Shown: piece by piece, positions 41,657-50,932 of the stretch | How the letters are laid out: each line of letters opens with the position of its first letter | Position numbering within the stretch: the first letter of the stretch is position 1 | Assembly: GCA_934635225.1 (NCBI GenBank) | Contig: CAKTYZ010000017.1 | Location: 8,215 to 72,214, forward strand | Length of the DNA stretch: 64,000 nt | Reading direction: 5' to 3' | From: an uncultured Kiritimatiellota bacterium | GTDB lineage: Bacteria; Verrucomicrobiota; Kiritimatiellia; RFP12; UBA1067 | Notes under the pieces: generated by a model | The model's database searches: none | Told to the model about the DNA's origin: nothing | Seen by the model: only the letters and a program-made list of their open reading frames with translations | Translations under genes and position numbers: made by a program

Positions 41657-42252
41657 TGAAGACAGTCAACGTGTCACTTGTCGGTGTCGGCGGTCAGGGA
41701 ATCATTCTGACGGCCGATCTTTTGGCGAAGACGGCGGCGCTTGCGGGCTATGACGTCAAGAAGTCTGAGATCCACGGCATGGCCCAGCGCGGCGGTTCGG
41801 TGACGAGTCAGGTTCGCTTTGGCGCGTCCGTCGCTTCGCCGATCATTCAGGAAGGCACGGCGGACGTGCTCGTCTCCTTTGACAAGCTGGAAGCCCTGCG
41901 CAACGCGGGCATCCTCGCGAAGGGCGGTACGGCCTTCGTGAACGACACTTATCTGACGCCGGTCACGGTCTCGTCAGGCCAGCAGGCGGATGTCGCGGAT
42001 CTGGATGGTAAGCTCAAGAAAGCGTTCAAGAAGCTCGTCCTCGTCGATGCGATGAAGGTCGCGGCAGATGAGGTCGGCAACCCCCGCACGATGAACATGG
42101 TCATCGCGGGTGCGCTCTCGGCCTTCTGCCCGTTTGAGGAAGCGACATGGTTTGAGGCGCTTGCGCAGTTGCTGACGGGGGCGAAGGCGAAACTTCTCGA
42201 CATCAATAAGAAGGCGTTCTCGCTCGGCCGCGCGGCGGCGTTAGCTCATTGA
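41653..42252 (+). CDS. iorB: Indolepyruvate oxidoreductase subunit beta (IorB)
   Basis: A 199-residue gamma-type subunit of 2-oxoacid:ferredoxin oxidoreductases: SLVGVGGQGIILTADLLAK and KKSEIHGMAQRGGSVTSQVRFG. With IorA it converts aryl pyruvates to aryl-acetyl-CoA and reduced ferredoxin in anaerobes, pointing to amino-acid fermentation. No iorA is next to it; the neighbours are the NifU-like gene and pyrB. Confidence 0.87.
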   Translation: MMKTVNVSLVGVGGQGIILTADLLAKTAALAGYDVKKSEIHGMAQRGGSVTSQVRFGASVASPIIQEGTADVLVSFDKLEALRNAGILAKGGTAFVNDTYLTPVTVSSGQQADVADLDGKLKKAFKKLVLVDAMKVAADEVGNPRTMNMVIAGALSAFCPFEEATWFEALAQLLTGAKAKLLDINKKAFSLGRAAALAH

Positions 42253-42296
42253 TGCCCGCGCACGTCTCTTCGACGGACTTTTCTCAGGGAAGCGAC

Positions 42297-43373
42297 ATGG
42301 ACAAGCTTACGGAAATCAGCTGGGAGGATTTCTCCCGTCTTTCATTGGACGCCAAGCGCCCGTATTTGGCGCGTGAGGAGGGAGACGGTCTCCCTTATCA
42401 CACGCTGTTCGCCCAGCAGTTCGGCCGTTCGATTCTGGAGCGCCTCTGTGCGCTTGCGAACCGCATTCGCTTCATCAACAAGTCGAGGGAGGGTGCACTC
42501 TACCTGAAGAATGTCCTTGCGCACAAGCGTGCGATGCTCTACTTTTCCCAGCCGAGTTCGCGCACGTTTCTCTCGCATTTGGCGGCATGTCAGCTTCTCG
42601 GCATCACGACGGGGAGCGTACGTGACGCGGCGACGTCGTCCGAGTTCAAAGGCGAGTCGAAAGAAGACTCGATTCGCACCTTCTCGTCCTATTTCGACAT
42701 GATCATCATGCGCAGTCCCGAGCAGGGCCTTGCGGAAAAGATGGCATGGGAGTTGTCGAATTCGGACCGCCCGATTCCGATTCTGAATGCGGGTTCGGGC
42801 AAGGACCAACATCCGACGCAGGCTTTGCTCGACATTTACACGCTGATGCGTTCCTTCGAGAACAACGGGGGCATTGACGGCAAGACCGTGACGTTCTGCG
42901 GCGACCTCATGCGTGGGCGCACGGTGCGTTCGCTCTCATATCTGCTGACGAACTTCAAGGACGTGAAACAGGTCTTTGTCGCCCCGCAGGAACTTCAGGT
43001 TCCGGCGGATGTCGTCATGATTCTGGCGAAGAAGGGCATTTCTTTCGAGGTCTGCGACAATCTTCGCGACGCGGTGAAGATTTCTGATGCGGTCTACATG
43101 ACGCGCATTCAGGACGAGTGGGACTCGGCGAAGGGCGCGTCCGCGCGAATCGACACGTCGCGCTTCAAGTTCGGGGCGGAGGAGCTGAAACTCCTGAAGC
43201 CGACGGGCGCGATTCTGCATCCGCTGCCGCGCCGCGACGAGATTGCGACCTGCTGTGATCGCGATCCGCGCGCGATGTACTGGCGACAGATGCGCAACGG
43301 CATGTGGATTCGCGCCGCGCTGATCGCTGCGACCTTTGGCTTCGAGCGGACGATTCTGGACTGCGGCTACTGA
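42297..43373 (+). CDS. pyrB: Aspartate carbamoyltransferase catalytic subunit
   Basis: About 358 residues. SQPSSRTFLSH is the carbamoyl phosphate loop (usual STRTR, here SSRTF). HPTQALLDIYT, GDLMRGRTVRSL and HPLPRRDEI are conserved. It makes carbamoyl aspartate in pyrimidine synthesis. An in-frame ATG at 42252 overlapping the iorB stop is possible; 42297 is preferred for its GGGA spacing and better-fitting N-terminus. The chain is longer than E. coli PyrB (about 310). No pyrI is seen. Confidence 0.88.
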   Translation: MDKLTEISWEDFSRLSLDAKRPYLAREEGDGLPYHTLFAQQFGRSILERLCALANRIRFINKSREGALYLKNVLAHKRAMLYFSQPSSRTFLSHLAACQLLGITTGSVRDAATSSEFKGESKEDSIRTFSSYFDMIIMRSPEQGLAEKMAWELSNSDRPIPILNAGSGKDQHPTQALLDIYTLMRSFENNGGIDGKTVTFCGDLMRGRTVRSLSYLLTNFKDVKQVFVAPQELQVPADVVMILAKKGISFEVCDNLRDAVKISDAVYMTRIQDEWDSAKGASARIDTSRFKFGAEELKLLKPTGAILHPLPRRDEIATCCDRDPRAMYWRQMRNGMWIRAALIAATFGFERTILDCGY

Positions 43374-43389
43374 CGACTTGTGCTTTTGG

Positions 43390-43402
43390 TATAATGTGTG
43401 CC
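43390..43402 (+). promoter_or_regulatory. der promoter -10, 7 nt from the start
   Basis: TTTTGGTATAAT has its hexamer at 43390-43395; the ATG is at 43403. An earlier ATG overlaps the -10 box itself (43394) and cannot be transcribed from it. Confidence 0.75.
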
Positions 43403-44746
43403 ATGAATGTTGTCAGCCTTGTCGGACGCCCGAATACGGGCAAGAGTGCGCTTTTCAATCGCATTGCGAAGAAGCGCGTCGCGATTGTCTTTGACCAGCC
43501 GGGCGTCACGCGCGACCGGGTGACGCGCGAGGTCGAGGTCCTTGGTCGCCGCCTGATGCTTGTCGATACGGGCGGCATCGCCTTCGACAATCGCGTAACG
43601 CACGACCCGCTGGACAACGAAACGCGGAGCCAGGCCGCGCTGGCAGTCGAGGATTCGGCCGTCTGCGTCATTGTCGTTGACGCGCGGACCGGTCTCACGC
43701 CGCTGGATCAGGAGGTCATCGAACGCGTCCGCAAGTCGGGCGTGCCGTGTCTCATCGCGGCGAACAAGTGCGACACGCCTGCGGACGACATTCGCGCGAT
43801 GGAGTTCGAGCGGTTCGGGATCCCGGTCTATCCGACGTCGGCTGAACACGGGCGTGGCGTCGAGGAGCTTGTGCAGACGTTTGTCTCGAAGTTGCCGCCA
43901 GCTGTCGAAGACGAGACGGCGGTGCGTCCGTTGCGCGTTGCGGTCGTCGGTCGGCCGAACGCCGGCAAGTCGAGCTACATCAACCGGCTTCTCAACGCGC
44001 CGCGTGTCATCGTCTCGGAGATTGCGGGCACGACGCGTGACGCGGTTGAAGTGCCGTTTGCGATTGGCTCGGGCCCTGAGGCGCGGCACTATATGCTGGT
44101 TGACACGGCGGGCATGAAGCCTCATACGAAGATGTCCAAGACTTCGGTTGACAATTTCTCGCTGTTCCGCTCGGAACAGGCGATTGAAGAGGCCGATGTC
44201 GTCATTCTCCTGCTGGACCCCGTGATGGGGCCGACGCTTCAGGACAAGCGCATCGCCGGCAAGATCCTAGACGCGCATCGCGCGTGCGTCCTTATGCTGA
44301 ACAAGTGGGATCTCGCGAACGAGGCGGGCATCACGGAGGAAAAGAAAGCGGCGGCGGCCGTTCGTCAGATGATGCCGTTCCTCTCGTTTGCGCCGATCGT
44401 GTTTTGCTCGAACAAGTCGGGCTACAACATCCGCCGCACGGTTGATGCGATTGACAAGGCTGCCGCGAGCGCGTCCGAGCGTCTGCCGACGGGGATGCTG
44501 AACCGCGTCATCGAGACGGCGACGAAGAAGACGCTCGCGCCGATGATTCGCGGCAAGCGGCTCAAGGTCTACTATGGGCTGCAAGTCGCGACGAATCCGC
44601 AGACGATTCGCCTTTTCGTGAATGACCCGAAGCTCGTCACGCCCGCCTATCTCGCCTTTATCGAGAAGAACATCCGCGCACGCTTCGGGCTGGAGGGCGC
44701 ACCCCTGCGCATCTTCCTCAAGGCGCGCAGTCGGAGGGAATCGTAG
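43403..44746 (+). CDS. der: Ribosome assembly GTPase Der (EngA)
   Basis: 447 residues with two tandem G domains. G1 motifs are GRPNTGKSALFN and GRPNAGKSSYIN, G3 DTGG and DTAG, and G4 NKCD and NKWD. A KH-like C-terminal domain ends with the GAPLRIFLKARS motif. It is essential for 50S assembly. The frame extends 33 codons upstream, but the start is set at 43403 by the promoter and the family N-terminus MNVVSLVGRPN. Confidence 0.95.
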   Translation: MNVVSLVGRPNTGKSALFNRIAKKRVAIVFDQPGVTRDRVTREVEVLGRRLMLVDTGGIAFDNRVTHDPLDNETRSQAALAVEDSAVCVIVVDARTGLTPLDQEVIERVRKSGVPCLIAANKCDTPADDIRAMEFERFGIPVYPTSAEHGRGVEELVQTFVSKLPPAVEDETAVRPLRVAVVGRPNAGKSSYINRLLNAPRVIVSEIAGTTRDAVEVPFAIGSGPEARHYMLVDTAGMKPHTKMSKTSVDNFSLFRSEQAIEEADVVILLLDPVMGPTLQDKRIAGKILDAHRACVLMLNKWDLANEAGITEEKKAAAAVRQMMPFLSFAPIVFCSNKSGYNIRRTVDAIDKAAASASERLPTGMLNRVIETATKKTLAPMIRGKRLKVYYGLQVATNPQTIRLFVNDPKLVTPAYLAFIEKNIRARFGLEGAPLRIFLKARSRRES

Positions 44747-44870
44747 TAGCGGCGAGGCGGGCATGATGACGCCCTTGCGGACGAAGTCGTTCCCGACGCA
44801 AATCACGGACGTCTTTTCCGTCGAGAGGCAACTGAAGGCGCTTTGGTTCTCGACCGCCGCGTGACTTGCG

Positions 44871-46064
44871 TCAGCAGTCCGCGTTGAGTGCGTCGGTGCG
44901 CCAGTCGCGCATCGTCTTGCCGTAACGCTTGCGGAAGCGCCGCGTGAGGCTCGAGAGGTCGCGAAAGCCACAGCTGGCGGCGATGCGGGCGATTGGTTCG
45001 TCCGTTTCCTCCAGCCGGCGGACGAGTTCCTCGAAGCGGCGGTCGTCGAGGGCCTCTGCCGCAGTCCGCCGTTCAAACTGGCTGAATCGCAGTTCGAGCA
45101 GACGGCGCGAGACGCCCAGTTCATGGGCGAGTTCGTTCACGCCGAGCCCTCTCGTCGCCTGGCGGTCGATCAAGGCGAGAGCGCGGCGAATTAGCTGCGC
45201 GGCGGGTGCAATGGGCGCTGTCGATTCGCGGGGGACGAGCGCATGGTGCGTCCAGGGCAGAATGCAGGCGCCCCGTGGCCGTCCGTTCATCATCTTCTCC
45301 AGTTCGCGTGCGACGATCTCGCCTTGGCGTTCGGTCACGAATCGGATGCTGGACAGGCGCGGTGTGGCGTGCGAGCAGAAGATTTCATCGTCGTCTGCTC
45401 CGAGCACGGCGGCTTGATGCGGCACGTCGATCTTTGTGGTGCGGCAGGCCGTGAGGACGCGCGTGGCGAGAAAGTCGTTCGCGGCGAAGAGCGCGAAGGG
45501 GCGCGGCAGCTTCAGGAGCCAGTCCTGAAGCGGCGTCTCGCTTTCTTCCCTCAGCAGACGGGCCGAGGGAAGAACCATGCAGTCGTGTCCGGCGGCAGCA
45601 AGCGCGGCTCGGTAACCCGTTTCGCGGCGCAACGACCAGCGCGTGTCGTCAGGAGAGGGAACGAAGACGAAGGCGCGAAAGTTCCCGACCGAGAGAAGAT
45701 GACGCGCCGCAAGCCGGCCCAGCCCCTCGTCGTCGGCTCGCACGAGCCGAAGTGCCGCGCCGTGCGGCAGTTCGGGCGGATACAGCGACTCCAGCGAGAT
45801 GACGGGAATGCCCGAATCCGTTAGCGTCTGCCAGATGGCGCGGTCGAGGTCTTGGAAGACGATGAAGCCGTCTATGCCGTCTTCAAGCGCGGCGGCGATC
45901 GTAGCGGATGAGAAGCGGTCTCCAGTCTCGATGAGCTTGATGCGCCAGTCGCGTTCCCGCCGCAAAAAGCGCAAGATGCCTTCAAGGCGGATGCGCCCGA
46001 CGGCGGTGCTCATCTGCACGGCGATGACGACGTTGCGTGCGCGTGGCTGATTTTGCTGTTTCAT
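44871..46064 (-). CDS. XylR/AraC-family transcriptional regulator with sugar-binding-like sensor
   Basis: About 397 residues. The N-terminal part (about 10-275) is a LacI/periplasmic-binding-like sensor: IDGFIVFQDLDRAIWQTL, GIPVISLESLYP, FALFAANDFLATRVL, VLGADDDEIFCSHATPRLSS. The C-terminal 110 residues are an AraC double helix-turn-helix with GVNELAHELGVSRRLLELRF and IARIAASCGFRDLSSLTRRFRKRYG. This matches E. coli XylR architecture. It is divergent from the GH10 xylanase gene, so xylose or xylo-oligosaccharide sensing is likely. The -10 box is at 46092-46097. Confidence 0.85.
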   Translation of the reverse strand: MKQQNQPRARNVVIAVQMSTAVGRIRLEGILRFLRRERDWRIKLIETGDRFSSATIAAALEDGIDGFIVFQDLDRAIWQTLTDSGIPVISLESLYPPELPHGAALRLVRADDEGLGRLAARHLLSVGNFRAFVFVPSPDDTRWSLRRETGYRAALAAAGHDCMVLPSARLLREESETPLQDWLLKLPRPFALFAANDFLATRVLTACRTTKIDVPHQAAVLGADDDEIFCSHATPRLSSIRFVTERQGEIVARELEKMMNGRPRGACILPWTHHALVPRESTAPIAPAAQLIRRALALIDRQATRGLGVNELAHELGVSRRLLELRFSQFERRTAAEALDDRRFEELVRRLEETDEPIARIAASCGFRDLSSLTRRFRKRYGKTMRDWRTDALNADC

Positions 46065-46091
46065 GAGTCTGAATGCGAGGGCTTGCCGCAC

Positions 46092-46171
46092 ATTATAGCA
46101 CATTCGAATCTTGCTTTGCGCAAAAAGCAGTTTTTCTCTTGCGCACAAAGATTCCCGAAAGATGGTATCAT
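46092..46171. promoter_or_regulatory. Divergent regulator/xylanase promoter region with candidate operator
   Basis: The minus-strand TGCTATAAT (hexamer 46097-46092) serves the regulator and TGGTATCAT (46166-46171) serves the xylanase. Between them GAATCTT at 46106-46112 and AAGATTC at 46148-46154 form an inverted repeat. Inside it are two similar half-sites, TTTGCGCAAA and TTGCGCAC. The site overlaps the expected -35 of the xylanase promoter, so the neighbouring regulator probably binds there. Confidence 0.6.
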
Positions 46172-46236
46172 ACACGGCGTTTCGACAGGCGAGGTCTTCG
46201 CCGGGCGCTGAAATCAAGAAACAAGGAGAACGAACG

Positions 46237-47847
46237 ATGAGTGATCAAATGCGGCTTGCCGTGCTTGCGGCTTGGGCTTTTGCGGTTCCTGCTGTACGCG
46301 GCATGGAGCGGTCGGTGATGTCTGACGCCTATTGGGCGGTTTGGAACGACGCCGAACAGGCGCGGATTGACGCTGACATCGAGCGGAATCGCAAGGCGGA
46401 CGCTTCGGTGCGGATTGACGCGCCGTCGGGTACGGTCGTGAAGGTCCGGCAGCTGACGCATGACTTCCGCTTCGGTGCGCACATCTTCAATTTCGACCAA
46501 CTTGGCAAGTCCGCGTACAATGCGGCGTACAAGGCGAGTTATGGCGAAGGCGGGCTCTTCAATCAGGCGACCGTGTCTTTCTACTGGATCGACCACGAGC
46601 CGTCGCCAGGCGCGTTCCGCTTTGACGGCGATTATCGGGACACGGAACGCTACTGGAACGGTCTGACGCGGGAAGAGGCGATGGCAGACCGGTTCTGGCG
46701 ACGTCCCGCGCCGAGTCCGGTCATTGGCTTCCTCAAGGCGAAAGACATTGCGATTCACGGGCACATTCTCATTTGGGGCAACGCGAAGCCGTATTGGATT
46801 TACGACTGGTATTGCCCCGAGGGCGAGAAGCGCCTGTTTGACGAAATCGGCATACCGCGTCATTCGTCGTCCTACGGTTGGGAGCCGTGCGGGCAGAATT
46901 GGCATCGGGGCTACATGGGCAAGTGGGCGCGCGCATGGAGGATGCGCTACAAGGGGCTCGAGGAACGTGCGCTTGAACGCGCCGCACCTGTCTTTGCGCA
47001 GAACATGAGACGGATCTTCCGCAAACGCGTTGCGGATGTTGCCGAGCGCTATGGTGCCGTCGTGGACAGTTGGGATGTCGTCAACGAGAGCGCAGACGAC
47101 TGGGTGCGTTACCGCAAGTCGCGGACGGGCCTTGGCTACTGGTTCAGCGGCTACGGGCTGATGCCGGGGGACTATCCGCTCCATGCATTGCTGGATGCGA
47201 AGGAGACGATGCCGGAAACGGCGAAGCTCGCCATCAACGATTACAACATCTCGAAAGACTTTCTCTCGCAGGTTCGCGATCTGGAGAAGGAAGGCGCGCG
47301 AATCGATTTCGTCGGCTGTCAGATGCACATCTTCAGCACGAACGATTCGATGCGCCTGTCGCGCGGCGCAACGGACGTGAATTGGGTTGGCTCGCCGGAG
47401 ACCATTCGCCAACGGCTCGACATGATGGCGAAGACGGGCCGTCCGCTTCACGTCTCCGAGGTGACGATCGCCGCGCCGGGCGTGGATGACGTCTCGCGGC
47501 AGATTCAGGCGATCCTGACGCGCAACATCTACCGCGCGTGGTTCTCGCATCCGAAGACGATGGGCATCACGTGGTGGAATACGGTGGACGGCGCAGGTGT
47601 CGCGGGAGAACCGCTCGTCTCGGGCCTGTTCACGTGCGAGATGGAGAAGAAGCCCGTCTATGACGCGCTCGACGAACTCATCAACCGCGAATGGCGGACG
47701 AATCTTGACGTCATGGCGGATGGGGGCGGAAAGGTTGCCTTCCGGGGCTTCAAGGGACGTTATCGCCTCTCGTGGCAGGGGGCGGACGGCAAGTTCGTCT
47801 CGAAGCTGATTGAGGTCAAAGAGGACGGAAAACATGAAAGAGATTGA
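46237..47847 (+). CDS. Secreted GH10 endo-1,4-beta-xylanase
   Basis: A 536-residue protein with a signal peptide. After a short N-terminal beta region, the GH10 barrel contains FGAHIFNFDQLGK, HGHILIWGN, the acid/base Glu in WDVVNES and the nucleophile Glu in LHVSEVTIAAPG. ITWWNTVDGAG closes the barrel. An Asp/Gly-rich C-terminal beta segment of about 50 residues remains. It hydrolyses xylan backbones. AAGGAGAACG precedes the ATG. Its end overlaps the SDR gene. Confidence 0.88.
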   Translation: MSDQMRLAVLAAWAFAVPAVRGMERSVMSDAYWAVWNDAEQARIDADIERNRKADASVRIDAPSGTVVKVRQLTHDFRFGAHIFNFDQLGKSAYNAAYKASYGEGGLFNQATVSFYWIDHEPSPGAFRFDGDYRDTERYWNGLTREEAMADRFWRRPAPSPVIGFLKAKDIAIHGHILIWGNAKPYWIYDWYCPEGEKRLFDEIGIPRHSSSYGWEPCGQNWHRGYMGKWARAWRMRYKGLEERALERAAPVFAQNMRRIFRKRVADVAERYGAVVDSWDVVNESADDWVRYRKSRTGLGYWFSGYGLMPGDYPLHALLDAKETMPETAKLAINDYNISKDFLSQVRDLEKEGARIDFVGCQMHIFSTNDSMRLSRGATDVNWVGSPETIRQRLDMMAKTGRPLHVSEVTIAAPGVDDVSRQIQAILTRNIYRAWFSHPKTMGITWWNTVDGAGVAGEPLVSGLFTCEMEKKPVYDALDELINREWRTNLDVMADGGGKVAFRGFKGRYRLSWQGADGKFVSKLIEVKEDGKHERD

Positions 47848-48604
47848 TTTCACGGGCAAGGTCGCCGTCGTCACGGGTGCGGCGTCCGGCATGGGGCTGA
47901 TGACTTCGCAGGAACTGGCGAAGCGCGGCGCGGCGGTCGTGATGTGCGACGTGAACGCGGAGTCCCTGACCCACGCCGTGTCGGAAATTGTCGCGTCAGG
48001 CGGACGTGCGGTGGCGAGCCCCGGCGATGTGCGCAAGTTCGCGTCTGCCGAGAAAGCGGCGGCCGAAGCGGCGAAGCGCGGCGGCTGCGACATTCTCGTC
48101 ACCTGCGCGGGCGGCAATGAGGCGCGGTGCTGCGCGAGCCGCGTGCCGTTCTATGAACAGCCGGTCGAGGTGTTGGACTGGGGGATTGACGTCAATCTCA
48201 AAGGGCCGATTTATTTCGCCCGAGCGTGCATGCCGCAGATGGTTGCGAAGGGAAAGGGCGTCATCGTCTGCCTCGGCTCGGTCACGGGCTTTGAGGGCGA
48301 TGGCGTCGGCGCGATGTACGGCACGGCGAAGAGCGGGCTTTTCAACTTCGTGAAAGGGCTTGCTCTTGCGGGTGGCCCGCACAACGTGCGCGCCGTCTGC
48401 GTGACGCCAGGCCCGGTGCTGACGCGCACGGCGATGAGCGGCATGCCGACGGCGCTCGGTCGCGCAGGCGAGACGGGCGAACTTGTAGATGTCATCCTTT
48501 TCATGTGCTCGGACAACGCTTCGTTCATCACGGGGTCGAATCATGTCGTGGACGGCGGTCGCCTTTGCATGTACCAGCCCTATGTCGCGCCGGAGGCGAA
48601 ATGA
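47834..48604 (+). CDS. Short-chain dehydrogenase/reductase
   Basis: A 256-residue SDR. The nucleotide motif is TGAASGMG, LVTCAGG replaces the usual NNAG, and the catalytic set is Ser in LGSVTG with YGTAK. The N-terminal Rossmann fold keeps an acidic residue (CDVNAES), suggesting NAD(H). It is translationally coupled to the xylanase (14-nt overlap) and to the DapA-family gene (ATGA), so a sugar- or uronate-derived substrate is likely. Confidence 0.82.
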   Translation: MKEIDFTGKVAVVTGAASGMGLMTSQELAKRGAAVVMCDVNAESLTHAVSEIVASGGRAVASPGDVRKFASAEKAAAEAAKRGGCDILVTCAGGNEARCCASRVPFYEQPVEVLDWGIDVNLKGPIYFARACMPQMVAKGKGVIVCLGSVTGFEGDGVGAMYGTAKSGLFNFVKGLALAGGPHNVRAVCVTPGPVLTRTAMSGMPTALGRAGETGELVDVILFMCSDNASFITGSNHVVDGGRLCMYQPYVAPEAK

Positions 48605-49683
48605 GACGAGGACTGATTGCGGGCGCGGCGTTTCTTCTGGCATTCGGAGCCGCGTGTGCGGCCGTTCCGTCGGACGACCGCCTGAAGGGGCCGTTTCTCA
48701 TCGCTTCCACGCCTTACCTGACGGATGGCGCCGTGGATTATGACGCGCTGGTGGCTGAGGCGCGCTACATGGACGCGTCGGGTTGCGCGGGTGTCATCTG
48801 GCCGCAGTCGAACGACTCGATTGACCTGCTGACGCGCGAGGAGAAGTTTGCGGGCTTGCGTCGTCTCGTGGCCGCCGCCGAGACCTTCACGAACGCCGTG
48901 CTGACGCTGGGCGTCAGTGGCACGAATACGGCGGAGACGCTCGCCTTTGCCGCATTCGCCGAGTCCCTTGCCGCAGATAGCCCCGCGCCGATTGCGCTCG
49001 CGGTGCGTCCGCCGACCGAGGCGCGTTCGATGGAGGCGGTTCGGGATTGTCTGGAGGCGCTTGGGCGCATCGCGAAGCGTCCTGTCATCGTCCAGACCTT
49101 TGTCTCGGATGACTGTCCCGCGCCGTCCGTAGATTACCTCGTCGATCTTGCGCGGCGGTTCCCCGGCGTGTATGGCTACATTAAGGAGGAAAGCGAAGGC
49201 AATCGCGCGAATGCGCGGCAGGCGGCCGAATGCGCGGCGAGACCGATCGTGAAGACGGTCTTCAGCGCGTGGGGCGGCTGGCAGTGGCTTTATCAGCACC
49301 GCGCCCTTGGAACGGAAGGACTCGTCTCGGAGCGTCCCGCCTATGCGCCGCTCGTCGTGCGCATTTGGCGGACCATGCGGGCGGGCGATCCTGACGGACG
49401 GCTTCAGGAGGAATATGCGATGTATCGCTACCTGATCGACCAGCGCGCGATTCCCGGCGGCAGTCTGCGCGGCTATTCGCTCTACTACCTCAAGCGGCTG
49501 GGCCTTTTCAAGACGACGCTCTCGCGTACGTACCTCTCTTCGCGCACGACGGAATCGGGCACCTTCGGCGTGGGTCACGACTGGAAGCTGGTCGATCTCA
49601 ACCTCACCGATGCGCAGCGCGCGGAACTGGATGCGAACTTCGAGGGGATGAGGCGGTTCTTGGCGCGGAAAGCGAAACGGTGA
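48601..49683 (+). CDS. Secreted DapA/NanA-family (DHDPS-like) protein
   Basis: A 360-residue protein beginning with a signal peptide (MRRGLIAGAAFLLAFGAACAAVP). It is followed by a DHDPS-type barrel: FLIASTPYLTDGAVDYDALV, GCAGVIWPQSNDSIDLLTREEK (usual GTTGES replaced by PQSNDS) and the Schiff-base Lys in VYGYIKEES. DHDPS-family aldolases act on 2-keto acids such as KDG or sialate but are normally cytoplasmic. Export is unusual. The changed phosphate/carboxylate loop suggests a different substrate. It lies in the xylanase operon. Confidence 0.75.
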   Translation: MRRGLIAGAAFLLAFGAACAAVPSDDRLKGPFLIASTPYLTDGAVDYDALVAEARYMDASGCAGVIWPQSNDSIDLLTREEKFAGLRRLVAAAETFTNAVLTLGVSGTNTAETLAFAAFAESLAADSPAPIALAVRPPTEARSMEAVRDCLEALGRIAKRPVIVQTFVSDDCPAPSVDYLVDLARRFPGVYGYIKEESEGNRANARQAAECAARPIVKTVFSAWGGWQWLYQHRALGTEGLVSERPAYAPLVVRIWRTMRAGDPDGRLQEEYAMYRYLIDQRAIPGGSLRGYSLYYLKRLGLFKTTLSRTYLSSRTTESGTFGVGHDWKLVDLNLTDAQRAELDANFEGMRRFLARKAKR

Positions 49684-50932
49684 AGGCGCGGATCGACTAC
49701 AAGTGGAGGCTTCTGTCGCTCCTTTCGGCGACTTACTTCCTCGCGCAGGGCACGCGGCAGATCTACAACGCCGTCCTGCCGCAGATCAAGTCTGACTTCG
49801 CCGCGTCCGGGTTGGATGATCTTCAGCTCGGCCTCGTCGGCAGTGCGTTTACGCTCGTGTTCGGTCTGGTGATTCCGTTTGCGGGGACCTGCGCAGACTT
49901 CCTCCGCCGCAAATGGATCGTCGTCTTCGGCACGCTTCTGTTCTCGGTTGGCATCTTCACTTCAGGCCTTGCATCGGGACTCGGTCTGCTCATCGTGTCG
50001 TATGGCGTTCTCAATGCGGCGGGCCAGTCGATGCTTCCGCCGTCCATCTCGTCCCTGATCGGACAGTTCCATGTCGGGACGCGGGCGACGGCGTTCTCAA
50101 TCTACCAGATGGTCTTCTATGTGGGAATTGTCGTGTGCAGCGCGGTGTCGGGCTGGCTTTCGGGTGTCTGGGCACGGGCGGCTGGCGCTGGGCGTTCGGA
50201 CTCTTCGGCGCGTTCGGCATCCTTTGGCCGTTTGCGCTCGCGTTCCTCTTGCGGGACACGCCACAGCCGGTCGCGTCAACGCAAGAGGACAAGCCGTCCG
50301 TGCGCGAGGCCGTGTGCGCGTTCTTCGGGCACCCGGCGGCGATTCTGCTGACGCTGGGGCTTGGTTTTTACGTCTACGCGACCTACGGCTTCAAGATGTG
50401 GTGTCCGATGTTCCTTCTGCGGACCTTCCCCGGCATGACGCCGTCGGGCGCGGCGTTTCATGCCGTGTTCTGGTATTATCTTGGCGCGATGGCGGGCGTG
50501 ATGCTCGCGGGGCGGCTGTCGGACCGTCTGTTGCCGCGCCGTCCGTGCGTCCGTCTGGAGGCGAATGTCACGGGTCTCCTGCTGATGATCCCGTTTGTCC
50601 TTTTGACGGCGTTCGCGCCGGGCGGCGCCATGGCGTGTCTGGCGATCTTCGGCTTTGGCTTTGCGACCGGCGTTTACGACTCGAACCTCTACGCGGCGCT
50701 GCTGGATGTCGTGAACCCGCGCTATCGGGCGGCGGCCGTCGGCATCTTCGGCTGCGGCGGAAATGTCCTTGGTGCGCTTGGGCCGGGAATGCTCGGTTGG
50801 CTGAACGGGCGTCTTGGCATGAGGGCTTCCCTTGCGTCGCTCGCGGCTTTCGCCCTCGTCGGCGCTCTCGTCATTTCCCTATCCGGACGCGTGGGTCGAG
50901 CGCGGCGTAGACAAGGTCCGTCGCGAGGTTGA
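49680..50932 (+). pseudogene. MFS transporter, interrupted by a single-base frameshift
   Basis: Two frames together make one MFS protein. The first (from GTG 49680, overlapping the previous stop) covers helices 1-5 and ends meaningfully at GWLSGVW. The second resumes at GTGGWRWAFGLFGAFG and continues to 50932 with the remaining helices. The switch is at 50169-50172, where one G appears missing from GTCTGGGCACGG. It looks like a sugar-acid or phosphate-sugar transporter (ACS/GlpT-like) of the xylan operon. It is either a real lesion or an assembly error in a G-run. Its tail overlaps dppB by 62 nt, end to end. Confidence 0.75.

Noticed and set aside
44747..44870. Small frames between der and the regulator gene
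   Set aside because: Short, without start signals or recognisable similarity on either strand.
48601..49683. Assignment as the lysine-pathway DapA
   Set aside because: It has a signal peptide and lacks the GTTGES loop, so a normal dihydrodipicolinate synthase role is unlikely.
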